A stretch of DNA of 14,591 bases from Chloroflexota bacterium (GCA_016190465.1 JACPQP010000530.1:1-14591); one strand, 5' to 3'. Shown: positions 6,364 through 14,570, counted from the stretch's first letter. Translations and numbers: made by a program. Notes: generated by a model not told the origin, from the sequence alone.

Positions 6364-7296
6364 ATGAGGTTCCGCAGCATTCTCGACACGATTGGCAACA
6401 CTCCCCTGGTCGAGTTGACGCGCACCACGAGCAACCCCAAGGTGCGCATTTTCGCCAAACTGGAGGGACAGAACCCGAGCGGGAGCGTCAAGGATCGCAT
6501 CGCCCGCTTCATGATCGAGGAGGCAGAGCGGCGGGGCGAGCTGCGGCCCGGTCAGATCATTCTCGAGCCGACGAGTGGGAACACGGGCCTCGCGCTCGCG
6601 CTGGTCGGGCGCGTGACCGGCTATCCGGTTCGCGTGGTCATGCCGGAGAACGTCAGCCCGGAGCGCCGCCAGCTCCTGGAGCTCCTGGGGGCCATCGTCA
6701 TCCCGTCGCCGGGTGAGAAGGGAAGCAACGGGGCGATCGAGTTGGCCTGGGAGTTGGTGAAGTCCGGCGACTACTACATGCCGTATCAGTACGGCAATCC
6801 GGCCAATCCCGAGGCCCACTATCAGACGACCGGTCCCGAGATCATCGCCGATCTCCCCGAGGTCGACGTCTTCGTCGCCGGCCTCGGCACGGGCGGCACC
6901 TTGATGGGCGTCGCCCGGCGACTTCGCGAGCACAACTCCAGGGTCAAGATCATCGCGGTAGAGCCCGAGCAGGGCGATCTCGTTCAGGGCTTGCGCAGTC
7001 TCGAGGATGGCTTCATTCCGCCTGTTCTCGACCTCGACGCGCTCGACGGCAAGCTGATCGTGAACAGCTCCGACGCGCTCCGGGGCGAGCGAGTGCTCGC
7101 GCTGAATGAAGGCATCTTCGCCGGCATCTCCTCCGGCGCCGTCATCGCCGGCGCCCTGCGCACGGCCCAGCGAATGGCATCGGGCAACGTCGTGGCCCTG
7201 CTGGCGGATGGGGGTTGGAAGTACCTGAGCACGGGCCTCTGGGCAAAGTCTGCCGATGAGTTTGCCCAGGATATGGCCGGAAAGCTCTGGTGGTAG
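6364..7296 (+). CDS. cysM: CysO-dependent cysteine synthase (PLP, CysM type)
   Basis: This is a fold-type II PLP enzyme making cysteine, here expected to use O-phosphoserine and CysO thiocarboxylate as in mycobacteria. It has 310 residues. The PLP lysine is K43 (SGSVKDR). The substrate loop TSGNTG is at 70-75 and the phosphate-binding GTGGTLMG at 175-182. GLRSLEDGFIP (209-219) aligns with ALRNMDEGFVP of M. tuberculosis CysM. R211 falls at the arginine linked there to phosphoserine recognition, an alignment made by eye. The ADGGWKYLSTG and KLWW ends also match the CysM branch rather than CysK. It is the second gene of a tight three-gene unit, and the next gene starts 3 nt after its stop. Confidence 0.93.
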   Translation: MRFRSILDTIGNTPLVELTRTTSNPKVRIFAKLEGQNPSGSVKDRIARFMIEEAERRGELRPGQIILEPTSGNTGLALALVGRVTGYPVRVVMPENVSPERRQLLELLGAIVIPSPGEKGSNGAIELAWELVKSGDYYMPYQYGNPANPEAHYQTTGPEIIADLPEVDVFVAGLGTGGTLMGVARRLREHNSRVKIIAVEPEQGDLVQGLRSLEDGFIPPVLDLDALDGKLIVNSSDALRGERVLALNEGIFAGISSGAVIAGALRTAQRMASGNVVALLADGGWKYLSTGLWAKSADEFAQDMAGKLWW

Positions 7297-7299
7297 AGG

Positions 7300-9582
7300 A
7301 TGCCTTACTACCATCCGCGAGGTCGGCAAAGCCCCTGGCCGTTGCTGCTCGTCCTCGTCCTGATGGGAGCGCTGGTCGGCGGGGCGATCTATCTCCTGCG
7401 CGGCCAGCCGGTCCTGATGGGGGCGCTTGGTCTCAGTCCTCGTCTGGCGGCTTTGCGAGCCGTTCCCACGGCCAGCGCCACGCCGGCCGATCCTGATGGG
7501 GGCGCTTTCGCGACTCCCACTCCCGCGGCCGCGAACCCCATCGCGACCGCCTTGAATCGGGTCATTCCGCCCACCGCCACCCCTACCCCCGCATCGCCCG
7601 TCGGCATCGCCGAGGCCTACCTCCGCGCCTGGCAACAACGCCGCTACGCCGATCTCTACAACCTCCTCTCCGCCGAGGCCCAGCGCACCATCTCTCGTGA
7701 TCAGTTCATTGAGCGATATCAGAACATCACCGAGATGGCCACGATCCAGACGCTCGACGCCAGGCTCCTCAACATCAACCCCCAGGACTACCATCAGGGC
7801 GTCGTCGAGCTGCCCTTCCGGGTCGAGGTCAAGACCCGCCGGGTCGGTGACATCGTCGAGGAGAACTATCTCCCGCTCACCTATGAGAACACCGCCTGGC
7901 GGGTCCAGTGGAGCCCCTCGCTGATCTTCAAGGACCTCACCGCCGACTACCTGATTCGCCTGTTTCCGCTCAACCCCCAGCGCGGCTCGATCTTCGACCG
8001 CAAGGGGCGGCCACTCGCCACCCAGGGCTTTCTGGTCTCGGTCGGCGTCGTCCCGGCCGAGGTAAAGGATGAGCGGCAGATGTTCGGCGCGCTGGCGCCA
8101 TATGTGAAGCTGAAGCCGGAGGAGATTAAGGAGCGGACCGGGCGTGTTCCGGCGGACTGGTACGTGCCGCTGGCCGAGTTTCCGGCCGAGCGAGAGGCCG
8201 AGCTGAAGGTGAAGCTGGAGAGCGTGCCGGGGTTGGTCGTGCGGCGCAAAGCGGCGCGGATCTATCCGAATGGCGAGGTGGCCAGCCACCTGGTCGGGTA
8301 TACCTCGGTGATCACGGCCGAGGAGATGGACCGACTGGCGGCCAAGGGGTACGAGGCCGACGATCGGCTCGGGCGGACCGGAGTGGAGGGCTGGGCCGAG
8401 GGCGAGCTGGCGGGGGTGCGCGGGGGCAAGCTGGCGGTGGTCACCCGCCGGGGCGAGGTGGTCAAGATCATCAAGGACAACCCGGCCCGGCAGGGGCGAA
8501 ACCTGTATCTGTCGATCGACCTGGAGGCGCAGAAGAAGGCCGAGCAGGTGCTGGGGGACAAGACGGGGAGCATCGTGGTGCTGGATCCCCGGGATAACTC
8601 GGTGCTGGCGATGGCGAGCTTTCCGCGGTACGACCCCAACAGGTTCGTTCTGGGGTTCTCGCCCGCGGAGTGGAAGCAACTGACTGAGGACAAGCGCCAC
8701 CCCTTCCAGAATCGGCCGGTCGGGAGCGCCTACCCGACGGGGTCGATCTTCAAGGTGATCACGATGGCGGCGGGGATCGAGCGGGGGGGCTTCCAGCCAG
8801 ATTCGCCATTCGACTGCAACGGCATCTGGTACGGCCTGGGGCCGGGCATCCCCTTCCGCGACTGGAAGCCGGAGGGACACGGGCGGGTCACCCTTCAGCG
8901 CGGGATCACGACATCCTGCAACATCGTCTTCTACGAGATCGGGAAGAAGCTGCAATCCATCGACCCGCGGATCCTGCCGGAGTACGCCCGGCGGTTCGGG
9001 CTGGGGCGTCCGACGGGGTTGATCGGCCAGGATGAGGAAAGCGGTGGGACGCTGCCGGACCCCGACTGGAAGCAGAGGACGCTCGATCAGGCATGGTTCC
9101 CCGGCGACTCGGTGAACCTGGCGATCGGTCAGGGGTTCCTGGAGGCGACGCCGCTCCAGATGGCGAACGTCTACTCGACGCTGGCCAGCAACGGAACGCT
9201 GCGCCCGCCGGTGCTGGTGCAGCGGATCACCGAAGCCGATGGGCAGGTGGTGAAAAGCTTCGAGGCGACACCCGCGCGGCCGTTGGGGCTGAGCCCGACA
9301 TATCTGGCGTCGGTGCGGGAGGGGATGATCGGTGTGGCGCACGCCACGGACGGGACGGCGTACTACGCGTTCCAGGGGTATCGGACGGTGACGGCAGCGA
9401 AGACGGGGTCGGCGGAGAACCAGGGTCCCAGCTCACACGCCTGGTTTGCGGGGTACGCGCCGGCCAACAACCCGCAGGTGGTGGTCCTGGTGATGGTGGA
9501 GGGGAGCGGGGCCGGCTCGGAGATCGCCGCGCCACGCGGTCGCCAGATGTTCGAGTTCTTCTTCCCCAACCCGAAGCCATAG
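7300..9582 (+). CDS. class B penicillin-binding protein with NTF2-like (MecA_N) domain
   Basis: This is a membrane-anchored transpeptidase that crosslinks peptidoglycan outside the cell. It has 760 residues. A single N-terminal membrane segment lies at about 13-33. A Thr/Pro/Ala-rich linker (about 55-100) is followed by an NTF2-like domain of the MecA_N kind (about 100-212). A dimerisation or pedestal domain follows (about 223-395, beginning PQRGSIFDRKGRPLA). The transpeptidase domain (about 420-755) has all three catalytic motifs: SIFK (482-485), SCN (539-541) and KTG (701-703). No transglycosylase domain is present. The MecA_N-like domain does not by itself show beta-lactam resistance, since it is common in housekeeping PBPs. 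It is apparently co-transcribed with cysO-cysM. No rodA/ftsW partner is adjacent. Confidence 0.94.
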   Translation: MPYYHPRGRQSPWPLLLVLVLMGALVGGAIYLLRGQPVLMGALGLSPRLAALRAVPTASATPADPDGGAFATPTPAAANPIATALNRVIPPTATPTPASPVGIAEAYLRAWQQRRYADLYNLLSAEAQRTISRDQFIERYQNITEMATIQTLDARLLNINPQDYHQGVVELPFRVEVKTRRVGDIVEENYLPLTYENTAWRVQWSPSLIFKDLTADYLIRLFPLNPQRGSIFDRKGRPLATQGFLVSVGVVPAEVKDERQMFGALAPYVKLKPEEIKERTGRVPADWYVPLAEFPAEREAELKVKLESVPGLVVRRKAARIYPNGEVASHLVGYTSVITAEEMDRLAAKGYEADDRLGRTGVEGWAEGELAGVRGGKLAVVTRRGEVVKIIKDNPARQGRNLYLSIDLEAQKKAEQVLGDKTGSIVVLDPRDNSVLAMASFPRYDPNRFVLGFSPAEWKQLTEDKRHPFQNRPVGSAYPTGSIFKVITMAAGIERGGFQPDSPFDCNGIWYGLGPGIPFRDWKPEGHGRVTLQRGITTSCNIVFYEIGKKLQSIDPRILPEYARRFGLGRPTGLIGQDEESGGTLPDPDWKQRTLDQAWFPGDSVNLAIGQGFLEATPLQMANVYSTLASNGTLRPPVLVQRITEADGQVVKSFEATPARPLGLSPTYLASVREGMIGVAHATDGTAYYAFQGYRTVTAAKTGSAENQGPSSHAWFAGYAPANNPQVVVLVMVEGSGAGSEIAAPRGRQMFEFFFPNPKP
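7358..7506 (+). repeat. three copies of a 16-mer inside the pbp gene
   Basis: TCCTGATGGGRGCGCT occurs at 7358-7373, 7412-7427 and 7491-7506; only the first copy differs, by one base. The first two are read in the same frame (LMGAL). The third is offset by one and reads PDGGA, so the repetition is at the DNA level, not the protein level. Confidence 0.8.
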
Positions 9583-9593
9583 GAGAGATGCCC

Positions 9594-9965
9594 CTACCGG
9601 AGTACGGCCCACTCGCCCAGCCAGGCGGGCAGGCTATCGAATGCGCTCAACGGCCGTCCGGTGACGAGCTCGACGTAGCGAAGGCCGTAGGCGACGTCAC
9701 GGGTCCGGTGAAGATCGGCGAGAAACGGGTCATCCGGGTAGAGGGCATCGGCGACCTGCTGGCAGAGCGACAGGCTCGTCTGATAGTGGATGCACAGGTC
9801 GGCGGGGGAGGTGATGTCGACGAGTTGCTGCTTGATCGCGTCGATCACATCCGCCTGTCGCTCACGTTGAGCGGTCAAGCGAGGCGCGCGGAGGTAACGC
9901 CAGAGCGCCTCGCTCCACCTCGGTCGCATCTGCAAGCCAATGCGCCGGTCCCCGACTGGACCCAT
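9594..9965 (-). CDS. conserved-looking hypothetical protein
   Basis: I do not recognise this family. With the ATG at 9965 it has 123 residues. That start has GGAGGG 5 nt upstream; the frame is open to 9992, and an internal ATG at 9929 has no ribosome site. The protein is soluble, mostly helical by composition, with a basic N-terminal third (RPRWSEALWRYLRAPRLTAQRERQ). A middle with two cysteines follows (ADLCIHYQTSLSLCQQVADAL), then an aromatic end (LSAFDSLPAWLGEW). It has no membrane segment and no catalytic motif I can name. Its amino-acid balance is normal, unlike the Arg/His-rich antisense frames nearby, which supports it as real. It converges with pbp across only 11 nt, with no hairpin between them. 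Confidence 0.7.
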   Translation of the reverse strand: MGPVGDRRIGLQMRPRWSEALWRYLRAPRLTAQRERQADVIDAIKQQLVDITSPADLCIHYQTSLSLCQQVADALYPDDPFLADLHRTRDVAYGLRYVELVTGRPLSAFDSLPAWLGEWAVLR

Positions 9966-9984
9966 ACTCGCCCTCCGAAGAGCG

Positions 9985-10035
9985 GCCCTCACCCCTCGCT
10001 CCTCTCCCCGTGGGAGAGGGGTAGGGGGTGAGGGC
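9985..10035. repeat. widespread REP/MITE-like palindrome
   Basis: GCCCTCACCCC (9985-9995) pairs with GGGGTGAGGGC (10025-10035), and CCTCTCCC (10001-10008) pairs with GGGAGAGG (10012-10019) around a 3-nt loop, with a 5x5 internal loop. This is the interspersed palindrome that in some frames reads as LTPYPSPTGRGARGEG-like false peptide tails in many bacterial genomes. It lies between the hypothetical gene and the MFS gene. Confidence 0.85.
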
Positions 10036-10129
10036 AGCGTTTATCTGCAGTTGCCGTCTCGTCACGGGGAGCATTCTAGGGAATCCCAGGGGCGGTGTAA
10101 AGGCGCGAGCGATCGTGCCCGTCCGCGGT

Positions 10130-10136
10130 GAGGTGA
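10130..10136 (+). promoter_or_regulatory. ribosome binding site supporting a TTG start
   Basis: GAGGTGA is a 7-nt match to the anti-Shine-Dalgarno sequence and ends 4 nt before TTG at 10141. The later ATG at 10198 would cut into the first membrane segment's flank and has no comparable site. Confidence 0.7.
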
Positions 10137-10140
10137 CCGT

Positions 10141-11565
10141 TTGCTCACGCACATCTCCGTCGTCAGGTCGCTCGACGCGCGGCGCCACGCGCTGCTGATG
10201 GCGGTGAGTGGCAACTTCCTGGCGATCATGGCGATGACGCCGATCTCGATGGCGCTGCCCACCATCGCCGTTCAGCTCCAGGTAGACGTGGGCGCTGCCG
10301 GTTGGGTGATGACCAGCTACCTGCTCGTCCTCACCGCGATGGTACTGGTGTCCGGGCGGCTCGGTGACGCCTACGGACACGAGCGGGTGTTCCGCGCCGG
10401 CGTTGTTGCCTTCGCGGTCGGCTCTGTCAGCGTCGGCCTCGCCCCCAACCTGCCGGCCATCATCGCCGGACGGGTCGTCCAGGGCCTCGGCAGCGCGCTG
10501 ATGAATGGCACGTCGCCGGCCATCCTCACCAACGCGACGCCGGAGGCGGAGCGTGGTCGGGCCTTCGCCGTCGCACTGATGGCGGCGCCGATCGGCGCGC
10601 TGGCCGGCATCGCCCTTGGCACTGTCGCCCTCACTCTGGCTGACTGGCGACTGATCTTCCTCGCCGCGGCGTCCCTGGCCCTCCTGGTGCTGCTCTTCAC
10701 CGCGTTGGTCCAGACCGACACGCCTCCCCAACAGCGGGCGCGACCTGATCTGGCCGGGGCAGTGATCTGGGCACTCGCGCTGACCTCGCTGATGTTGGCG
10801 TTGAGCCACCTCCATGAAGGAGACGCCTCGTTCGCCGCCGACGTCGCCTACCACGTCGTCACCCAGTCGGCGACCGTGGCGCTGTTCGTGCTGCTCGTCG
10901 TCGTCGAGCGCCGGCTCCGCAATCCGCTCATCACCTTCTCCCACCTGCGCAATGCCGTCCTGACGACCGCGCTTGGCGCGAACATGGTCATGCACATGAC
11001 GATGATGGGGCTGATGTTCCTGATGCCGTTCCTCATCGAGCGGGCCTGGTCGCTGGACACGGGCTACACGGCAGGCTTCCTCTTCGTCTCCCAGGCGGTC
11101 AACACTGTCGCCACGCTGGCTGGGGGGCGGCTCTACGACCGCCACCGCTCGCCGCTGCTGGCGCCGGCGTATCTCACGGCGCTCGCCGCGGGGTTCCTCG
11201 CCTTCGGGGTCTTCAGCACGCACCTGCGCTACTGGCTGCTCTTCCCGCTGATCGTGGTGATGAGCGCGGCTTCGGGCGCGTTCATGCCTACGATCACCAC
11301 AACCATCATGGGTGCGGTGAGCGTGCCGGTGCGGGGCTTCGCCGCCGGTGCGAGCGAGACGAGCCGCCAGCTTGGCCACACGCTGGCGGTGGCCATCATC
11401 GTGGCGGTGATCGCCCTGCCGGGCGAGGCTACGGTGGTGAGCGACGCGGGCGCTTTCCTGGAGGGCTTCTCGCGCGCCTGCCTGGTGTTGGCGGTGATCT
11501 CTCTGGGTGGCGCCGCGCTCGTGGCCACCCAGGCACGCCGACGGCGGCACCTGGGAGAAGGGTGA
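10141..11565 (+). CDS. MFS transporter, DHA2 (14-helix) drug exporter type
   Basis: This is a proton-driven inner-membrane exporter, substrate unknown. It has 474 residues with about 14 hydrophobic segments, which indicates the DHA2 (EmrB/QacA-like) group rather than 12-helix carriers. Motif A is GRLGDAYGHERVF (72-84) after helix 2. The antiporter motif C region is APIGALAGIALGTV in helix 5, and PTIAVQLQV..AAGWVMTSYLL at helices 1-2 is typical of DHA2. The start is TTG with GAGGTGA just upstream. No convincing promoter is visible in 10036-10129; the best pair (TTGCCG at 10051) has a poor -10. A GNAT gene follows with overlap or 14 nt spacing, so the two are probably one unit. Confidence 0.9.
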   Translation: MLTHISVVRSLDARRHALLMAVSGNFLAIMAMTPISMALPTIAVQLQVDVGAAGWVMTSYLLVLTAMVLVSGRLGDAYGHERVFRAGVVAFAVGSVSVGLAPNLPAIIAGRVVQGLGSALMNGTSPAILTNATPEAERGRAFAVALMAAPIGALAGIALGTVALTLADWRLIFLAAASLALLVLLFTALVQTDTPPQQRARPDLAGAVIWALALTSLMLALSHLHEGDASFAADVAYHVVTQSATVALFVLLVVVERRLRNPLITFSHLRNAVLTTALGANMVMHMTMMGLMFLMPFLIERAWSLDTGYTAGFLFVSQAVNTVATLAGGRLYDRHRSPLLAPAYLTALAAGFLAFGVFSTHLRYWLLFPLIVVMSAASGAFMPTITTTIMGAVSVPVRGFAAGASETSRQLGHTLAVAIIVAVIALPGEATVVSDAGAFLEGFSRACLVLAVISLGGAALVATQARRRRHLGEG

Positions 11566-11579
11566 GAAGGATCGAGTGG

Positions 11580-12197
11580 ATGCCAGCCAATCCGCCTGAG
11601 CTGCCAGTTCTCCGAGGGGACCGGCTGATCCTTCGCCAGCCCATCCCGGCCGACGTCGAGGCGCGCGTGGAGGTGCCACGCGATCCCGAAGAGCATCGCA
11701 TGTACGGTGGCTCGGGCGAGCCCAGGACGTTCACCCGCGAGGAGGCCGAAAGCATCCTGGCGTCGATCACCAACCAGGATCTCACGAAGGAGCGAAGATT
11801 CGTCATCGCCGCATTCGTGTGGCCTGATGGTAAGCCCATCGGTGCACCCGACGGACGCTCCATCGGCGGCATCCGCCTGCACGGCATCAACTGGCCCGAC
11901 CGCCGCGCCCGACTGGCCATCGGCCTCTTCGACCGGCGGTTCTGGTCGTGCGGGTATGGTACAGAGGCAGTGCGCCTGCTCTTGCGACACGGCTTCGACG
12001 CTGTGGGATTGCATCGGATCGATCTGCGTGTGCTGGCCTACAACACGCGAGCGATCCGCTGCTATGAGAAATGCGCATTTGCTCGAGAAGGCATCGAACG
12101 AGAATCAGCTCTGGTTGGCGGTGTCTGGCACGACGATGTCGTGATGTCCATTCTCGAACAGGAGTACCGGGCGCAGCCGTGGGCAGGAAGGCCGTAA
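11580..12197 (+). CDS. GNAT N-acetyltransferase (RimJ/RimL-like)
   Basis: It transfers an acetyl group from acetyl-CoA to an amine, target unknown. It has 205 residues from the ATG at 11580. The fold opens with LRGDRLILRQPIPADVEA. The acetyl-CoA pyrophosphate loop is RFWSCGYGTEA (about 120-130), and NTRAIRCYEKCAFAREGIER is the alpha4/beta6 region typical of RimJ/RimL relatives. The tail WHDDVVMSILEQEY also fits. The ATG is preferred because AAGGA stands 8 nt before it. An in-frame GTG at 11562 overlaps the MFS stop as GTGA and would add six residues, so coupled initiation there is the alternative. Pairing with an exporter suggests detoxification of a small amine or antibiotic, an inference only. 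Confidence 0.88.
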   Translation: MPANPPELPVLRGDRLILRQPIPADVEARVEVPRDPEEHRMYGGSGEPRTFTREEAESILASITNQDLTKERRFVIAAFVWPDGKPIGAPDGRSIGGIRLHGINWPDRRARLAIGLFDRRFWSCGYGTEAVRLLLRHGFDAVGLHRIDLRVLAYNTRAIRCYEKCAFAREGIERESALVGGVWHDDVVMSILEQEYRAQPWAGRP

Positions 12198-12204
12198 GCG
12201 ATAG

Positions 12205-12210
12205 TATAGT
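12205..12210 (+). promoter_or_regulatory. possible -10 box before the alpha/beta hydrolase
   Basis: TATAGT sits in the only AT-rich stretch of the 50-nt gap 12198-12247. No good -35 is found 16-18 nt upstream and there is no TG extension. The start would be about 30 nt before the ATG. Confidence 0.3.
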
Positions 12211-12247
12211 AAGGAGTAAACAACCATAAGGAAGGAGGCTGTTCACC

Positions 12248-13186
12248 ATGCCCCTTGATCGTGCTCTGCTGGGACAACTGATCGGCGCTCTGCCCGAGGC
12301 GGCCCCACTCGCGGCCCGCACCATCGCCAGCGTCGACCTGGGCGAGATCATCCGCGAGGAGGTGCGATACCAGGTCGAGCCGGGAGAGGAGGTTGCCGCG
12401 TACTTCTTCCGCCCGTCTCGCCAGGCTCAGCCGGTCCCGGCCATCCTCTGCCTGCACCAGCACGCCGGGCAGTTCCACCTCGGGAAGAGCGAGCCAGCCG
12501 GACTGGCTGGCAACCCGGAGCAGTTCTACGCGCTCGAGCTGGCCCGACAGGGATATGCCACGCTGGTCGCCGACGCCATCTGCTTCGAGGATCGTCGCCA
12601 CCCCACGCTCGAAGGGGCAGCTTACGAGCGGTTCGAGTTCACCCGCCGGATTGCGCTGGGCAGCTCTCTCCAGGCGAAGATGCTGTCCGACGCGCGCCGG
12701 GGCGTCGACTATCTGCAATGCCGGCCCGAGGTCGACGGATCGCGGATCGGCTGCATCGGCCACTCGCTCGGCGGTCAGCAGACGGCGTTCGTCGCGGCGA
12801 TGGACGAGCGGATCGCCGCCGCCGTGTCCAGTTGCGGGTTCGCGAGCTACGGCACGATCTTCCGCAACGCGATTAACCACAACTTCGCCCTCTACGTCCC
12901 CGGCCTGCTGCGGCACGGGGAGTTTGGCGACATCCTGGCGCTGGTCGCACCGCGCCCTTTCCTGGCCTGCTACGGCACCCGCGACCGCATCTTTCCGGTC
13001 GATGGGATCGAGCAGACGATCGAGCACGCGCGGGCCGCCTATGCCGCACGCGGGGTGGTGGAGCACCTCGTCGCCCACGCCGAGGACGTGGGACACGGGT
13101 TCACCGCGACGATGCGGGCCCACGTGATGGCCTTCTTCAACCAATGGCTGGACGCGGTTGCGGAGTGTGTTGCTGCTGGAGGGTGA
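12248..13186 (+). CDS. alpha/beta hydrolase, dienelactone-hydrolase-like
   Basis: This is a serine esterase or lactonase, substrate unknown. It has 312 residues. The nucleophile elbow is GHSLGG (S173), the acid is D246 in GTRDRIFP, and the histidine is H283 in VGHGF, so the catalytic triad is complete. The oxyanion region is CLHQHAGQF (68-76). The order and the N-terminal FFRPSRQ..PVPAILCLH strand resemble the large dienelactone hydrolase or acetyl-xylan-esterase-like group. There is no signal peptide, so it acts in the cytoplasm. The ATG has AAGGAGG 9 nt upstream. It is probably transcribed on its own or by read-through from the GNAT gene 50 nt before. Confidence 0.9.
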   Translation: MPLDRALLGQLIGALPEAAPLAARTIASVDLGEIIREEVRYQVEPGEEVAAYFFRPSRQAQPVPAILCLHQHAGQFHLGKSEPAGLAGNPEQFYALELARQGYATLVADAICFEDRRHPTLEGAAYERFEFTRRIALGSSLQAKMLSDARRGVDYLQCRPEVDGSRIGCIGHSLGGQQTAFVAAMDERIAAAVSSCGFASYGTIFRNAINHNFALYVPGLLRHGEFGDILALVAPRPFLACYGTRDRIFPVDGIEQTIEHARAAYAARGVVEHLVAHAEDVGHGFTATMRAHVMAFFNQWLDAVAECVAAGG

Positions 13187-13242
13187 AAGAAGCGGCGGGT
13201 ACCTTACCGGTGTAAGATAGTCGTGGTCGAAACGCCTATCCT

Positions 13243-13262
13243 GCCTGGCGAGGTGCCCGCCC
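13243..13262 (+). repeat. left copy of candidate inverted repeat flanking the transposase
   Basis: The 20 nt directly before the transposase ATG match the reverse complement of 14574-14591 at 17 of 18 aligned bases with two single-base gaps. It also contains the GAGGTG ribosome site, so part of the similarity may be chance in GC-rich DNA. Confidence 0.45.
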
Positions 13263-14570
13263 ATGACAATTGTATCCCGCGCCGTCCAGTTCGTGAAGGG
13301 TCTGCTCACGCCGCCGAGCCGCCCGGTCTGTCCGCGATGCGGCGGCACCCTCTGGAACAGGCACGGCTTCTCCAACCGTGGCAAGCGCTGCCTTGACGAC
13401 TTGGACCCGGACGTTGCGATCCAGCGCTATCGCTGCACGCGGTGCGGGAAGACCTGGTCAGACAAGCCGGCCTGGCTGGCGCCCCGGAAGTGGTACGGAC
13501 GGGATGTGATCCGCATGAGCCTGGACCTCGCGATGGACTGCACTACCTCCTGGCGGGAGTTGGGCAGCATGGTCCACGGGATCGTGACGGGGGCGGGACG
13601 AGCCGTGCGATGGGCGCCGTGGCGGCAGCCGAAGGAGGGATCGGAGCCGATCAAGCTGGCCCATACCACGGTGTGGCGCTGGTTCCAGGAAGCGGGGAAG
13701 CGAGCCGGGCAGGAAGACCGCGTTGCCGAGCGGTACCAGGGGTTGTTCAGTGGGGTGCTGGCGACCGACGAATCGTGGGGATGGATCAAGGGGATCGTTG
13801 AGGGTGTCGGCCGGAAGGTGGGCTTCGGCGTGCAGGCGCTGGTGGACGGGAAGACGCGCTTGGTGCTGAACCTGCGCCGGCTGGCCAACGAGACAGAAGA
13901 GGAGCTGCGGGCGGGAGTGGAGCAGTTGGTCCGGCGGGGCATCGGCCTGAAGTCCATCCGGGCATGGCGATCGGATGGACGGCAAACCGACCCGGCAATC
14001 TGGGCGATGCGGGACCTGGGGGCAGTCCCCTGGCAACGGAGCATCTTCCACCTCTGGCGGAACCTGGCGGGTGGGCTGAAGGCGTACGCCGCAGCCAAGG
14101 GGCAGCAAGCGGGTGATCGGCTGAGGGACCAGATCCGGGCGGTGTGGGATGCCCCGAGCGAGCGGGCTGCCGTGGTGGCCTTGATGACCCTGGTCCAGGA
14201 GTACGGCGACGATCCGCTGGCCGGTCGATTGGTCAGGGTGGTGCGGTCGACCTTCAAGGAAGCGACCTTTCACCTGAAGGGGATGGTGGCGGGTCTGGCA
14301 CGGACGAGCGGAGTGGTGGAGTGGGTGTGGCGACGGTACAAGCGGCGGCTTCGGCTGCTGCAATGCTTCATGAGCGACGACGGGGCGGACAACTTCTTCC
14401 GGCTGGACGAGCTGCACATCAACTTTCACCGCTACCAGATTCGGAAGGAGCGCAAACGGGTCTATCCGTACCCTGGCAAGTGTCCCTTGGAGATCGCGGC
14501 AGCCGAGATCGAGGTGGAGGTCGACGGTCGCCGAGTGGCTGCCACCTGGATGGATGCCCTGGCCATCTGA
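13263..14570 (+). CDS. DDE transposase with N-terminal zinc ribbon
   Basis: This looks like an intact insertion-sequence transposase of a family I cannot name. It has 435 residues. A zinc ribbon uses C23/C26 and C58/C61 (CPRC..YRCTRCGKTW). A helix-turn-helix-like segment follows (about 78-145, ending TTVWRWFQEAGKR). The catalytic residues proposed are D169 (LATDESWGW), D238 (WRSDGRQTD) and E353 (TSGVVEW), with the FHLWRNL stretch after the second Asp as in mutator- or ISL3-like enzymes. The C-terminal SDDGADNFFRLDELHINFHRYQ and GKCPLEIA also look transposase-like. No frameshift or stop is seen, so it could be active. GAGGTG precedes the ATG by 7 nt. Whether it is a mobile IS or a domesticated copy depends on ends that lie partly outside the window. 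Confidence 0.82.
   Translation: MTIVSRAVQFVKGLLTPPSRPVCPRCGGTLWNRHGFSNRGKRCLDDLDPDVAIQRYRCTRCGKTWSDKPAWLAPRKWYGRDVIRMSLDLAMDCTTSWRELGSMVHGIVTGAGRAVRWAPWRQPKEGSEPIKLAHTTVWRWFQEAGKRAGQEDRVAERYQGLFSGVLATDESWGWIKGIVEGVGRKVGFGVQALVDGKTRLVLNLRRLANETEEELRAGVEQLVRRGIGLKSIRAWRSDGRQTDPAIWAMRDLGAVPWQRSIFHLWRNLAGGLKAYAAAKGQQAGDRLRDQIRAVWDAPSERAAVVALMTLVQEYGDDPLAGRLVRVVRSTFKEATFHLKGMVAGLARTSGVVEWVWRRYKRRLRLLQCFMSDDGADNFFRLDELHINFHRYQIRKERKRVYPYPGKCPLEIAAAEIEVEVDGRRVAATWMDALAI

Noticed and set aside
6187..9342. 1051-residue open frame on the minus strand across cysO, cysM and pbp
   Set aside because: It lies wholly antisense to three genes with clear motifs, is rich in Arg, His, Pro, Gly and Asp, and shows no domain. 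High GC at the third codon position of the sense genes removes antisense stops.
7300..9582. MecA-type beta-lactam resistance gene
   Set aside because: The MecA_N-like domain is shared by many housekeeping class B PBPs, and there is no mec regulator, cassette or resistance context.
9862..11679. 605-residue minus-strand frame opposite the MFS gene
   Set aside because: Composition is charged and repetitive (Arg, His, Asp, Glu), as expected for the complement of a membrane protein gene, and its tail is the translated REP-like palindrome.
12062..13384. 440-residue minus-strand frame opposite the alpha/beta hydrolase
   Set aside because: The sense strand encodes a complete catalytic triad with a strong ribosome site; the antisense product has no recognisable fold.
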